From contig JAJSAA010000093.1 in the NCBI GenBank assembly GCA_024274995.1, positions 1 through 30,168 of the forward strand: 30,168 bases of DNA, written 5' to 3'. Positions 1 through 7,599 of the stretch are shown here, in pieces; the first letter of the stretch is position 1, and every line of letters begins with the position of its first letter. A program made the translations under genes and the position numbers. The notes below the pieces were generated by a model that saw nothing but the letters and a program-made list of their open reading frames with translations, made no database searches and had not been told where the DNA came from. The stretch is from Deltaproteobacteria bacterium (GTDB lineage Bacteria > Desulfobacterota > Desulfobulbia > Desulfobulbales > VMSU01).

Positions 1-214
1 CGACAAACTCCATCTGGGCGTTGACCTGCCGCCGGGTATGCACCAGAGCCGCCAGTTTATCAAGCCTGGCGTCCGGCACCGGCACCATCCCCACATTCGG
101 TTCAATGGTGCAGAAGGGATAATTGGCCGATTCAATACCGGCTGCGGTCAGGGCGTTAAATATAGTAGACTTGCCAACATTGGGCAGCCCGACAATTCCA
201 CAACAGAATCCCAT
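1..214 (-). CDS. ychF: YchF/EngD ribosome-binding ATPase, N-terminal part
   Basis: This is the first 71 codons of a gene that runs off the left edge. The translation begins MGFCCGIVGLPNVGKSTIFN and continues with a stretch ending YPFCTIEPNVG. Together these are the P-loop (G1, GLPNVGKST) and switch region typical of the Obg-related YchF family, which binds ATP rather than GTP and associates with ribosomes. The start is the ATG at 212-214. The rest of the G domain, the coiled coil and the TGS domain lie outside the window. It reads away from the glycosyltransferase gene in the same direction, with about 87 bp between them, including a short GTGACT...GTTAC repeat. The family call is very secure; its physiological role in this organism is not shown here. 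Confidence 0.95.
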   Translation of the reverse strand, partial: MGFCCGIVGLPNVGKSTIFNALTAAGIESANYPFCTIEPNVGMVPVPDARLDKLAALVHTRRQVNAQMEFV

Positions 215-251
215 TTATAGATTCTCCTCTATGATAAATTAGGTAAATTAG

Positions 252-288
252 GTGACTGTTCAGCTGATCCGCCGGGCATGGCCGTTAC
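252..288. repeat. Short dispersed element bounded by GTGACT...GTTAC
   Basis: This 37-bp intergenic stretch begins GTGACTGTTCAGC and ends CCGTTAC, and has GC-rich material between (GATCCGCCGGGC). It resembles the ends of better copies at 5139-5180, 12695-12743 and 14647-14695. It is a divergent member at best. Confidence 0.4.
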
Positions 289-301
289 AAACCAACCAGG
301 A

Positions 302-1132
302 TTATTCCAGAGCCTGAGCCGCCAGTTCCAGAAATTCACAGCCCTCGGCAACCCTGCCATGCTTCAAACAGCCATTACCGTAAATCCGGCACTTGCGGGC
401 CAGCTCCTGCCGCGCCTGTTTATCCTGTTCCCTGGTAAGAGCAGCGGATTTAAGTAATTTTCGCAGGGCATAAATCCGGTATTTATCCATACCGAGACGA
501 TGGAGCGCCGAGAGTTGATCTTCCCGACCGCCCTCCTTAACCGTCAGGGGCTGATTGACGAGTAAAAAAGGTTCTCCGGCGCTGACCCGGAGCCAAAGTT
601 CGTAATCCTCACAACAGGGCAGGGATTCGTCAAACATGCCGAAACGGCAGAATAATTCCCGGCGGGCCATGATGGTGGACATCCCCACGGCGCATAATTC
701 CAGACAGCGGCGAAAGATATCGCCCCCCTCCTTGCGGTGCCGCTTTTTCTGATTAAGATGCCGGCCGCACCGCAGCCATTTTTCCCCGGTGTGGCTCACC
801 AAGGCACCGGGGTTGGCAAGCATAAGGGCACTTTGGCGGGCAAGTTTACCCTTTAAAAACCAGTCATCTGAGTCCAGAAAGGCCAGCAGAGGAGCGCGGG
901 CGGCCCTGATTCCGGCGTTTCTGGCCGCCGATACCCCCTGATGAGCCTGGCTGATATGGCTAAGGCTGCGGCCGTAAGTCCTTAAAACGGCGGCGGTATC
1001 ATCACTGGAACCGTCATCCACCACTAAGAGTTCAAAATCCACTCCGGACTGACTGAGAACCGAATCAATGGCTCTTGGCAACAGGGCGGCCCGGTTATAG
1101 GCAGGAATAATAACGCTTACCGTCGGAGTCAT
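302..1132 (-). CDS. Family 2 glycosyltransferase
   Basis: The 276-residue product has a GT-A fold signature. It opens MTPTVSVIIPAYNRAALLPR, followed by VVDDGSSDD (about residues 37-45) for nucleotide binding, SAARNAGI near 68-75, and the metal-binding motif LDSDDW at about 86-91. The C-terminal half has no extra recognised domain and no membrane segment, so it is probably a cytoplasmic sugar transferase for a surface glycan; donor and acceptor cannot be told. The ATG at 1130-1132 was chosen because the family core begins right there. An upstream in-frame start at 1210 would add 26 residues encoded mostly by the palindromic repeat at 1178-1202. It is the last gene of the run starting at accC, about 100 bp after birA, and may be unrelated in function. 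Confidence 0.9.
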   Translation of the reverse strand: MTPTVSVIIPAYNRAALLPRAIDSVLSQSGVDFELLVVDDGSSDDTAAVLRTYGRSLSHISQAHQGVSAARNAGIRAARAPLLAFLDSDDWFLKGKLARQSALMLANPGALVSHTGEKWLRCGRHLNQKKRHRKEGGDIFRRCLELCAVGMSTIMARRELFCRFGMFDESLPCCEDYELWLRVSAGEPFLLVNQPLTVKEGGREDQLSALHRLGMDKYRIYALRKLLKSAALTREQDKQARQELARKCRIYGNGCLKHGRVAEGCEFLELAAQALE

Positions 1133-1177
1133 GGCCTTTTTTTTGGTTAGATGCACCTTGGTTCTGGGTGCAACCTT

Positions 1178-1202
1178 GGGCGTATTCAATACGCCCCTAC
1201 GT
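1178..1202. repeat. Palindromic repeat GGGCGTATT-C-AATACGCCC
   Basis: Perfect 9-bp arms are separated by one base, followed by CTACG. The reverse complement matches the element at 9149-9173, which begins CGTAGGGGCGTATT. It lies between birA and the glycosyltransferase gene. Similar CGTAGGGGCG palindromes are common intergenic repeats in many bacterial genomes. Confidence 0.8.
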
Positions 1203-1230
1203 GCGGGCATTTTGGCCTTGGTGACGGAAT

Positions 1231-2130
1231 TTATAAATATAAAATCTCACCGGAATTCTCGGTTATCAGGCGACCGTCAGTTAGACGCATTACCAATCCG
1301 CCGTCCGGAGCCAGATCCACCGCCCGGGCGGTGAATTGCGGACTGCTGACGGCATTGAAACCAAAACGCACCTTACGGCCTATGGTATCGCTTAACTGCC
1401 GCCAGACCTTGAGCGTGGGATGAGGTGTCTCCTCCTCACCTGCCAGCAGCCGTTTGTTTTCCTCAAAACGCAGCAGGCCTATATTCCAGGCCAGATTGGC
1501 CAACAGACGGGCCGCCACCTGCCCCAGATCAAAACCGGCCCCGGTCAGGACAGCCATGGAAGAGGCGAGCCCTTGTAAGGGCGGTGGAAAATCCCGGTTA
1601 TTGACGTTTAAGCCAATACCAATCAGGATATACTCCTCGCCGTAACGCGGCCCACGCATAGTCTCTAACAGTATTCCTGCCAGCTTCCGCCCCCCAGCCT
1701 GGACATCATTAACCCACTTCAGAGTGGCGTTAAGGCCGTAATGACGCACGGTCTCACAACAGGCAACCCCGGCGGCCAAAGGGTAGAGTACAGAAGATGA
1801 AGGAAGCAGGGTGTTGACAATAACGGTCACTAACCAGAGTCCACCGGCCGGGGCATACCAGCTGCGGCGGAAACGGCCCTGACCAGCGGTCAACTCTCCG
1901 GCGATAAAGGTCGCGCCATCGGGGAAGGAGATATCCGCCTCCTCAGAGGCCGTAATTCGCTCCTGAGCCAGGGCCATACAACGTTCAGCAGTCGATTTAT
2001 ACTCAATCACGGAGGCGATTGAGAGGCCGGAGCGACAGATAAACTCCGCCTCCCCGCTGTCTGCCGCTCCCCGCTGACGCTCATGGAGAAAACGGCGCAC
2101 CTGTTCGGGAGATAAATCCGCTAATTCCAC
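1231..2130 (-). CDS. birA: Biotin--[acetyl-CoA-carboxylase] ligase (BirA-type, no DNA-binding domain)
   Basis: The 299-residue product should activate biotin to biotinyl-AMP and transfer it to a carrier lysine. The core motifs are visible: GQGRFRRSW with APAGG after it, KWVNDV (usually KWPND), GGRKLAGILLE, and the GIGLNVNN strand. A short C-terminal domain ends SGEILYL. Only about 45 residues precede the catalytic core and they do not look like a winged helix, so this is a ligase without the repressor domain of E. coli BirA. The usual GRGRRGR biotin loop is changed to GQGRFRR. Translation starts at a GTG (2128-2130) that overlaps the carrier gene by 10 bp, implying translational coupling to its likely substrate. 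Confidence 0.9.
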   Translation of the reverse strand: MELADLSPEQVRRFLHERQRGAADSGEAEFICRSGLSIASVIEYKSTAERCMALAQERITASEEADISFPDGATFIAGELTAGQGRFRRSWYAPAGGLWLVTVIVNTLLPSSSVLYPLAAGVACCETVRHYGLNATLKWVNDVQAGGRKLAGILLETMRGPRYGEEYILIGIGLNVNNRDFPPPLQGLASSMAVLTGAGFDLGQVAARLLANLAWNIGLLRFEENKRLLAGEEETPHPTLKVWRQLSDTIGRKVRFGFNAVSSPQFTARAVDLAPDGGLVMRLTDGRLITENSGEILYL

Positions 2131-2768
2131 TCCGCCTTAACCCGTTCAATAATCTTCTGGATCATGGGCAGCTTCTCTTCAGGGCAGATACCGATCATGG
2201 CCTCACCCTTGTCAATATTAACCCCGGGCCGAAAATAGAGTGAATGAATAATTCCCGGTTCACCATCATAATATACCGGGGTATCCCTCTTCATCAGGGA
2301 CATGGTAAACAACTCATCATCTGGCTTAATTGATACCCCGCGCTGGCCTAATTTATCAATCTTGCTCTGAATATCCAGGGCAAAAAAGTACTTGGCCCGT
2401 TCCGGAGCCTTAAAGACATAAAGGACATGCCGCAGAATACTGTCAATTACTTCCCGCTTTTTCAAGGGATGCCTGAGGGTCATTACCTTGTCACCGGCCT
2501 CGGCAAAACGGCCCTCCATTTCATTCTCAACACTCGCCACCAGGCCGTTATGACAGGATAATATATTCTTACGGTTACGTTCCCGCTCCAGCTCATAAAG
2601 CACTGTACCGGGGATATGCCGCCACTCCCCGCTGGGGGCGGCAACCGAATCGCCCTCTTTGACCTTGAAACGCACCCGGCCGGTATGGGCCGTGCGGATA
2701 TCAATATAATCGTAGGGATCTGCCCGATATTTATTTAATATTTCGTCGAAATAATTGTCATCATACAT
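2121..2768 (-). CDS. Biotinyl/lipoyl-like carrier protein of the acc operon (divergent BCCP)
   Basis: This product of about 215 residues lies between the carboxyltransferase and biotin ligase genes, the place expected for a biotin carboxyl carrier. Its C-terminus follows the biotinyl-domain pattern: EPGIIHSLYF, RPGVNIDKGEAMIGI. Where EAMKM should follow it has CPEEKL, so the expected biotinylated lysine is displaced by one residue. Two other barrel-sandwich-like segments occur earlier (HTGRVRFKVKEGDSV and FAEAGDKVMTLRHPL), also without MKM. Between them is a charged helical stretch. The ATG at 2766-2768 is used; a TTG at 2786 would add six residues. Function as carrier is inferred from context and the half-motifs. 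The true acceptor site is uncertain. Confidence 0.7.
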   Translation of the reverse strand: MYDDNYFDEILNKYRADPYDYIDIRTAHTGRVRFKVKEGDSVAAPSGEWRHIPGTVLYELERERNRKNILSCHNGLVASVENEMEGRFAEAGDKVMTLRHPLKKREVIDSILRHVLYVFKAPERAKYFFALDIQSKIDKLGQRGVSIKPDDELFTMSLMKRDTPVYYDGEPGIIHSLYFRPGVNIDKGEAMIGICPEEKLPMIQKIIERVKAEWN

Positions 2769-2801
2769 AGGTGTTTTATAATTCAAAGTTGTGCAGGACA
2801 G

Positions 2802-5087
2802 TCAGCGATAATAAAGATTACGGCCGCCCATGGTCATCAATGATTTATGAAGATTACGCCGGAACTCCCGGCGATCCCAGATACCCTGAATATGACCGCG
2901 CTTCAAGGCATTCCTGGCGCTGTGATAATCCGGCGGAATATCCTGGCCCGTGGTTTCTCTGATTACCCGCTGACCGGCAAAACCTACCCGACTGGAACGA
3001 ATGGCAAACTGATAATAGGAACAGCCCAGGAAGCTGGCCACCGGCCCGGCATAGGAGTTATTATCGTAAACCACCATATAAAGGCCGCCAGCATCGACAT
3101 AATCACGCACCGCCATGGTGCATTTCGGCATCTGAATAACTCCAAGAGTCCCCTCCTGAATACGAATACCGCCCGTGGTATGCACATAGGCCAGCAGGGG
3201 CTTACGCTGTAATTTAGCCAGCTCGCAGGCCCGGACGAATTTCTCGCCCTCCGCCGCCCCCACCGTGCCGTTACGAAAATTACTATAAAGCATGGAAACC
3301 ACGAGTTCCACCCCCATGACCCGAGCCTGAAAGGTGATGTTGGCACTCTGGCGGTGTGTTTTCCTCATCGCCTCCTGAATTTTTTTATCAAGAATAGGAT
3401 TATTGAGAGGGTTGGCAGAGGCGATCTCGTTATTAAATTCACGAATTGAATCGCGGTCAAAAAGATTCTTCAAATACCATTGATATTCCAAGGGAAAATG
3501 ATGGCCGCAATTCTCACATACGCCGCAGAATTCACCGTAAAGATCCGGCACCCAAAGATCCCGGCAGCCTTTACGCTCAGCGTTGGGACAGGTAACGGTG
3601 CGGTCTTCGTTGGCCAGAGGGCTGGTATAATCGCCGCCGAATATACTGGTACGCCGGGCAACATCCGTGGCCGGCATCGGCCGGTTCACTACCTTGCCAG
3701 CCGATGCCGGCCGCTGGGAAATAAAATCGTAGGCGGAAGAAAAGGGGGCGGTCAGCCGGTTAAAAAAGCTTGAGCCCTCACTGGAGACATCATGAAAGAC
3801 CTTCTCCATCTGCTTGCGCTGATATTTAAGGATATCATAGACCACCGAGTAATATATCCGCGCTCCCCGCCAACGGGCCTTCTTGACAAACTCACGCACC
3901 CCGCCGCCAACGGGACAGACAAAGGCATTGGCCGCCATATTACGATACTTGCGGGCCCGCAGGGTCAGCAGGCGGTTCAGCTCGTCCTTGTTGAGATCCC
4001 AGGATATATCAATATGAGCGTTATCGTCAGCGGCCGTCATATCGAACTGAGCCGAATCATCCAGCTTCTTACGGCGTAACTCATAGGCCCGAAAGGCGCG
4101 CAGACTCTTGGTTTTTAAAACTACCTCGTCCGTGGCCCGCATCATCTCGTTTTTTAAACGCTTAAAAAAGGCAAAATCATCGTGCCGGGCCCCCAGGGTC
4201 GGCTCCTGGACAATACGGTCAATGGTTCCAAACTTCAAGTTATCCTGCGCCGTCATCTTCAGGCGTTCAGCACAGGTCTCCACCAGGCCGGGCGGCATAG
4301 CTTCGCCCTCTCTGATCTTACCCTCAATAGCGGCTGCGCCCTCCGGGGAGATAACCGAATAATAGCCGTGCGAAAACATAAGCCGAAAATCAGCCAGCCC
4401 CACGGCCTCGGCCCCGCCCGACCCCCCTTCGGAGATAACGGAGACCATGGGCACCCGCAGTTTGGCCATACAATAGAGATTGCGGGCAATCTGCTGCCCA
4501 GCACCGGGATAATCCTCCACCGGAAAGGCACCGGGGGTGAAGATATAAAAATGAATGGGAATCCCCTCGGTCTGGGCCACCAGCATATAACGCAGGGCCT
4601 TCTCGTTGCCCCATGGTTTGCTGGAACCACCATTCCTAAACTCCTCACCGCGGCCCTTTTCATGGCCGATAACCATCACCTGCTGGGCATAGACCTTGTT
4701 CTTTACCCGGCGCATGATATTAGCCTTGGCGGCAATCATGGAGGGATCTATATTGGCATCCCCCTCACCGCCCAGTTCGGTATAATCCTCATAGACATTC
4801 TCCAGAATATCCTTCAGAGAAAAACGCAAGGGGCTGCGGACAATCTGAATGCGCTCCAGGGGGCTGAGATTGTCCTCACAGCGAGCCTCAAGAAAGTCCA
4901 GAGAGTCCTCTAACTTTTTGGTCTCGGAACGTAGCTCATCCTCGGAAAAATTATAAAATTCATCCTTTATTTTTTCGACCTGGCCTCGGAGACCAGACAA
5001 ATTCCCCCATTCGCCCTCCCCCTTGATGTGCGAGAGATAGGTCAGCCGTTCTTCACAATTAGCTACTCGTTTACGTATATCTTCCAT
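2802..5087 (-). CDS. Fused acetyl-CoA carboxylase carboxyltransferase (alpha then beta domains)
   Basis: A single 761-residue protein carries both carboxyltransferase halves that are separate AccA and AccD subunits in most bacteria. The N-terminal half is AccA-like: a helical lead, RNGGSSKPWGNEKALRYM, the acyl-CoA loop TPGAFPVEDYPG, SEGGSGGAEAVG and YSVISPEGAAAI (roughly 150-265). The C-terminal half is AccD-like: a zinc ribbon with Cys in CPNAERKGC and CGVCENCGHH, then TTGGIRIQEG, GCSYYQFAIR and VGFAGQRVIRETTGQ. The order alpha-beta is the reverse of the beta-alpha layout in eukaryotic ACC and propionyl-CoA carboxylases. It would transfer the carboxyl group from carboxybiotin to an acyl-CoA, most simply acetyl-CoA. 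The gene follows accC and precedes the carrier gene by only 33 bp. Confidence 0.9.
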   Translation of the reverse strand: MEDIRKRVANCEERLTYLSHIKGEGEWGNLSGLRGQVEKIKDEFYNFSEDELRSETKKLEDSLDFLEARCEDNLSPLERIQIVRSPLRFSLKDILENVYEDYTELGGEGDANIDPSMIAAKANIMRRVKNKVYAQQVMVIGHEKGRGEEFRNGGSSKPWGNEKALRYMLVAQTEGIPIHFYIFTPGAFPVEDYPGAGQQIARNLYCMAKLRVPMVSVISEGGSGGAEAVGLADFRLMFSHGYYSVISPEGAAAIEGKIREGEAMPPGLVETCAERLKMTAQDNLKFGTIDRIVQEPTLGARHDDFAFFKRLKNEMMRATDEVVLKTKSLRAFRAYELRRKKLDDSAQFDMTAADDNAHIDISWDLNKDELNRLLTLRARKYRNMAANAFVCPVGGGVREFVKKARWRGARIYYSVVYDILKYQRKQMEKVFHDVSSEGSSFFNRLTAPFSSAYDFISQRPASAGKVVNRPMPATDVARRTSIFGGDYTSPLANEDRTVTCPNAERKGCRDLWVPDLYGEFCGVCENCGHHFPLEYQWYLKNLFDRDSIREFNNEIASANPLNNPILDKKIQEAMRKTHRQSANITFQARVMGVELVVSMLYSNFRNGTVGAAEGEKFVRACELAKLQRKPLLAYVHTTGGIRIQEGTLGVIQMPKCTMAVRDYVDAGGLYMVVYDNNSYAGPVASFLGCSYYQFAIRSSRVGFAGQRVIRETTGQDIPPDYHSARNALKRGHIQGIWDRREFRRNLHKSLMTMGGRNLYYR

Positions 5088-5138
5088 ATGTTGAATTCAA
5101 TATCAGGAATTCGGAATATTTTTTTATTTGTTTTTTTG

Positions 5139-5180
5139 GTAACTATTTAGGTGTGACTGTAAATTGCCCTAAACAGTTAC
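5139..5180. repeat. Hairpin repeat GTAACTATTTAGG...CCTAAACAGTTAC
   Basis: This 42-bp element has 13-bp inverted arms with one mismatch and a 16-bp centre (TGTGACTGTAAATTGC). The centre and left arm are nearly the same as in the copies at 12695-12743 and 14647-14695. It sits between accC and the fused carboxyltransferase gene, so it would be transcribed as a stem-loop within the operon. Confidence 0.85.
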
Positions 5181-5190
5181 TTTTTTTTTG

Positions 5191-6597
5191 TTAAAAGGTT
5201 AACAGCCGCTGCAGGTTATCTCTTAAATATGAGATATTAGTCATAATCGCATCGCCGGAACTGTTCTCACCCTCCACCACCATGGCGGCTAAAAACGCCC
5301 GGGCCCGTTCCTTGGCCTCCGCCATACTGTCACCCCAGACCAGGATGAGAGCCAGGTTCGGATCATAATCACTGGGAATCATATAGGGGCGATCAATAGG
5401 GACATGGGTATAAACAGCCGCCCAGTCGTGATCCGGAAAAGAAAACTTGGTGATCGTCCCAATCCAGGGGGCAAACCCCCGGCCGGTATCCTCAGCCACC
5501 AGCCGTAGTTCAATACTTGCCCCTTTGAACTCAATATCCTTCTGGGAGTAACCGATTTTATCCCCCAGGGCCAGACGGATCTGCTCTCTGATGAGATTCG
5601 GGTGTCTGCCCTTGAGATAACTGATGCGGGCCGACACATCATTTTCCACCTGGATCCGGGTATTGACCTCAAGTAAATAAGGCTGGCCCTTACGATCAAC
5701 AATCCACTCCCAGGTTCCGACGTTATCATAACGAACATGTGCGGCTAATTTCAGGGAGTATTCCACCACCTTGTCCAATACCGCCCTGGAATCAAAGTCA
5801 TAGGAAAAGCAGGAGGGATCAAAACCGGGAGCCGCTTCAAGACGTTTCTGGCGGCCGGTACTCTGGATGGTGCAGTTCCGGGTACCAAAATGAAGACGCT
5901 CACCATGCCGGCTGCAGACCAGCTGCACCTCAAGATGATTATAGTCACGCAGACACTGCTCGATGAGTACCCCGCCATCACCGAACTGACGCTTGGCATA
6001 ATTCTTCACCTGACGATAGACCCGCCGAAAATGTTCGACCCGGAAAACCTCTTCAATACCCATACCGCCGCCACCGGCCGCCGCCTTAATCAGAATGGAG
6101 GGCCTTTTGATATTCTGGCTGAGTTGATCATCCATGAGCCGCACCGCGATTTCTTCGGCCTCCATCTCGTTATAGATCGGGGCCGAGGTTCCGGGAATCG
6201 TGGGAATCCCCAGATTATTAGCTACCCGTTTGGTATTGATCTTATCACCAAGGTTACGAATCACCTCCCAGTTGGGGCCGATAAAGGTCAGGGAACGGTT
6301 ACGGATCGTAACTCGGCGGGCAAAACGGAAATCCTCGGAGAAAAACCCGTAGCCGGGGTGGATGGCCGTACACTTGGTATGATCGGCCACCTCGAGAATA
6401 TCGTTGGGATCGGTATAACTCGCTATCCGCCAGGCCTTTTTAGAATTGCCGCGGCTGTCCATATTGCGGCGGACATGCTCTGAATCCTCGTCAGCCTTGG
6501 TATAGACCACGGCGTAATCCAGGCCAAGATCCTTGCAGGCCTCCATAATTCGAATGGCAATCTCGCCGCGATTGGCGATTAACAATTTATCTTTCAT
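5191..6597 (-). CDS. accC: Biotin carboxylase subunit of acetyl-CoA carboxylase (divergent)
   Basis: The 468-residue ATP-grasp enzyme should carboxylate carrier-bound biotin with bicarbonate and ATP. It shows the AccC layout: KLLIANRGEIAIRI at the start, HPGYGFFSED, the glycine-rich loop KAAAGGGGMGI, NHLEVQLV, and the catalytic segment LEVNTRIQVEN. Deviations are clear. The QRRHQK stretch of E. coli AccC is QSTGRQK here, one residue longer and without the His. QVEHPVTE is replaced by QVENDVSAR. The ATG at 6595-6597 matches the family start; a GTG five codons upstream (6612) is possible, and neither has a strong Shine-Dalgarno. It is the first gene of the acc run and is divergent from the corC-like gene, so the shared 147-bp gap should hold the promoters. 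Confidence 0.92.
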   Translation of the reverse strand: MKDKLLIANRGEIAIRIMEACKDLGLDYAVVYTKADEDSEHVRRNMDSRGNSKKAWRIASYTDPNDILEVADHTKCTAIHPGYGFFSEDFRFARRVTIRNRSLTFIGPNWEVIRNLGDKINTKRVANNLGIPTIPGTSAPIYNEMEAEEIAVRLMDDQLSQNIKRPSILIKAAAGGGGMGIEEVFRVEHFRRVYRQVKNYAKRQFGDGGVLIEQCLRDYNHLEVQLVCSRHGERLHFGTRNCTIQSTGRQKRLEAAPGFDPSCFSYDFDSRAVLDKVVEYSLKLAAHVRYDNVGTWEWIVDRKGQPYLLEVNTRIQVENDVSARISYLKGRHPNLIREQIRLALGDKIGYSQKDIEFKGASIELRLVAEDTGRGFAPWIGTITKFSFPDHDWAAVYTHVPIDRPYMIPSDYDPNLALILVWGDSMAEAKERARAFLAAMVVEGENSSGDAIMTNISYLRDNLQRLLTF

Positions 6598-6744
6598 TAA
6601 TTTTTTTGTCACGGTAACTGTTCAGCAGTATCAGGTGCCCCAACTTTTCTCATGGCCAGGGTATAAAATATCGGCTAATATAAACCAATTTGCTGATACA
6701 AACAATCTTAACCTTAGCAGAACCACCCTTTAATTTATAAATTC
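6598..6744. promoter_or_regulatory. Divergent promoter region between accC and the corC-like gene
   Basis: Both flanking genes start outward from this 147-bp AT-rich gap, so promoters for each must lie here or be read through. It contains GTAACTGTTCAGCAG (6614-6628), a half copy of the dispersed GTAACT element, and TATAAAATA near 6660 as a possible -10-like stretch. No boxes can be assigned with confidence. Confidence 0.4.
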
Positions 6745-7593
6745 ATGGATAAAACAGCACCATCCGAGGCCACCCATTCCTTTATCAAACGCCTGCTTCA
6801 GCTCATCGGTCTTGCGAAATCACCTGACACCGCCGAAGATCTGGAGCAGGAGATCCAGGAACTTTTAGAAGACGGCCAGGAAAACGGCCTGATAAGCGCC
6901 CAGGAAGGCGAGATGATTACGTCCATCTTCGACTTCAGAGACAAATTAGCCAGTGAGATCATGACTCCAAGAGCCGAGATGGCCTGCGTCCCGGAAACGG
7001 CTGGGGCCACCGAGCTGATTGGCCTCATCACCGAGAAAGGCTTCACTCGCCTTCCGGTCTATAAGGACAGCATTGACCACATCACCGGCGTTCTGCACGC
7101 CAAGGATCTCCTGCGTTACTGCACGGAGAAATTGCCTCGTCTCCAGGCGGCGGACATAGCCAATCCGCCGACGTTCATCATGGAAACTCAAAAGATAGGG
7201 CAACTCCTGCGGGATTTCAAGGCCAAAAAATTTCATCTCGCCATCGTCACCGATGAATTTGGAGCCGTCCGGGGCCTGGTAACCCTGGAAGATGTCCTGG
7301 AAGAGATTGTCGGCGAGATCACCGATGAGTACGACAAGGAGGAGCTACCCTGGCTAACCGTCAACCCGGATACCATCATCGCCGATGCCAAGATCGATGT
7401 TGAGGAGGTGGAATCTTTTTTTGATACCGCCCTACCGGACGGCCCCTACGAGTCCCTTGGCGGCCTGCTGATTCACCAACTGGGCCGCCTGCCCGTCAAG
7501 GGAGACAATATCGAACTAGCCAATCTGCGCCTCCAGGTATTGGAGGCCGACAAACGGCGGGTAAGCAAGATTAAAATCAGCAAGGCTGCTTAA
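6745..7593 (+). CDS. CBS-domain CorC/HlyC-family protein
   Basis: The 282-residue cytoplasmic protein has an acidic helical N-terminus (EDLEQEIQELLEDGQENG) and a first CBS motif from about residue 73 (MTPRAEMACVPE through GVLHAKDLL). A second CBS motif runs from about 144 to 192 (TDEFGAVRGLVTLEDVLEEI). A C-terminal CorC_HlyC-type domain follows at about 205-278 (FFDTALPDGPYESLGGLL, GRLPVKGD). There are no transmembrane segments, so it matches the short YbeX/CorC form rather than the membrane-anchored hemolysin C type. In many proteobacteria this gene sits directly before lnt, as here with a 6-bp gap. Proposed roles include magnesium/cobalt efflux and ribosome-related functions; none can be chosen from sequence. 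Confidence 0.9.
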   Translation: MDKTAPSEATHSFIKRLLQLIGLAKSPDTAEDLEQEIQELLEDGQENGLISAQEGEMITSIFDFRDKLASEIMTPRAEMACVPETAGATELIGLITEKGFTRLPVYKDSIDHITGVLHAKDLLRYCTEKLPRLQAADIANPPTFIMETQKIGQLLRDFKAKKFHLAIVTDEFGAVRGLVTLEDVLEEIVGEITDEYDKEELPWLTVNPDTIIADAKIDVEEVESFFDTALPDGPYESLGGLLIHQLGRLPVKGDNIELANLRLQVLEADKRRVSKIKISKAA

Positions 7594-7599
7594 AAGCCG

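Noticed and set aside
1133..1210. Upstream extension of the glycosyltransferase
   Set aside because: The added 26 residues are encoded largely by a palindromic repeat and precede the point where the family core begins.
4182..4913. 243-residue open frame on the plus strand
   Set aside because: It lies wholly opposite the fused carboxyltransferase gene, whose motifs are clear. Its translation has no recognisable domain and is the usual complement shadow of a GC-biased gene.
5890..6483. 197-residue open frame on the plus strand
   Set aside because: It is antisense to the biotin carboxylase core and has no family motif.
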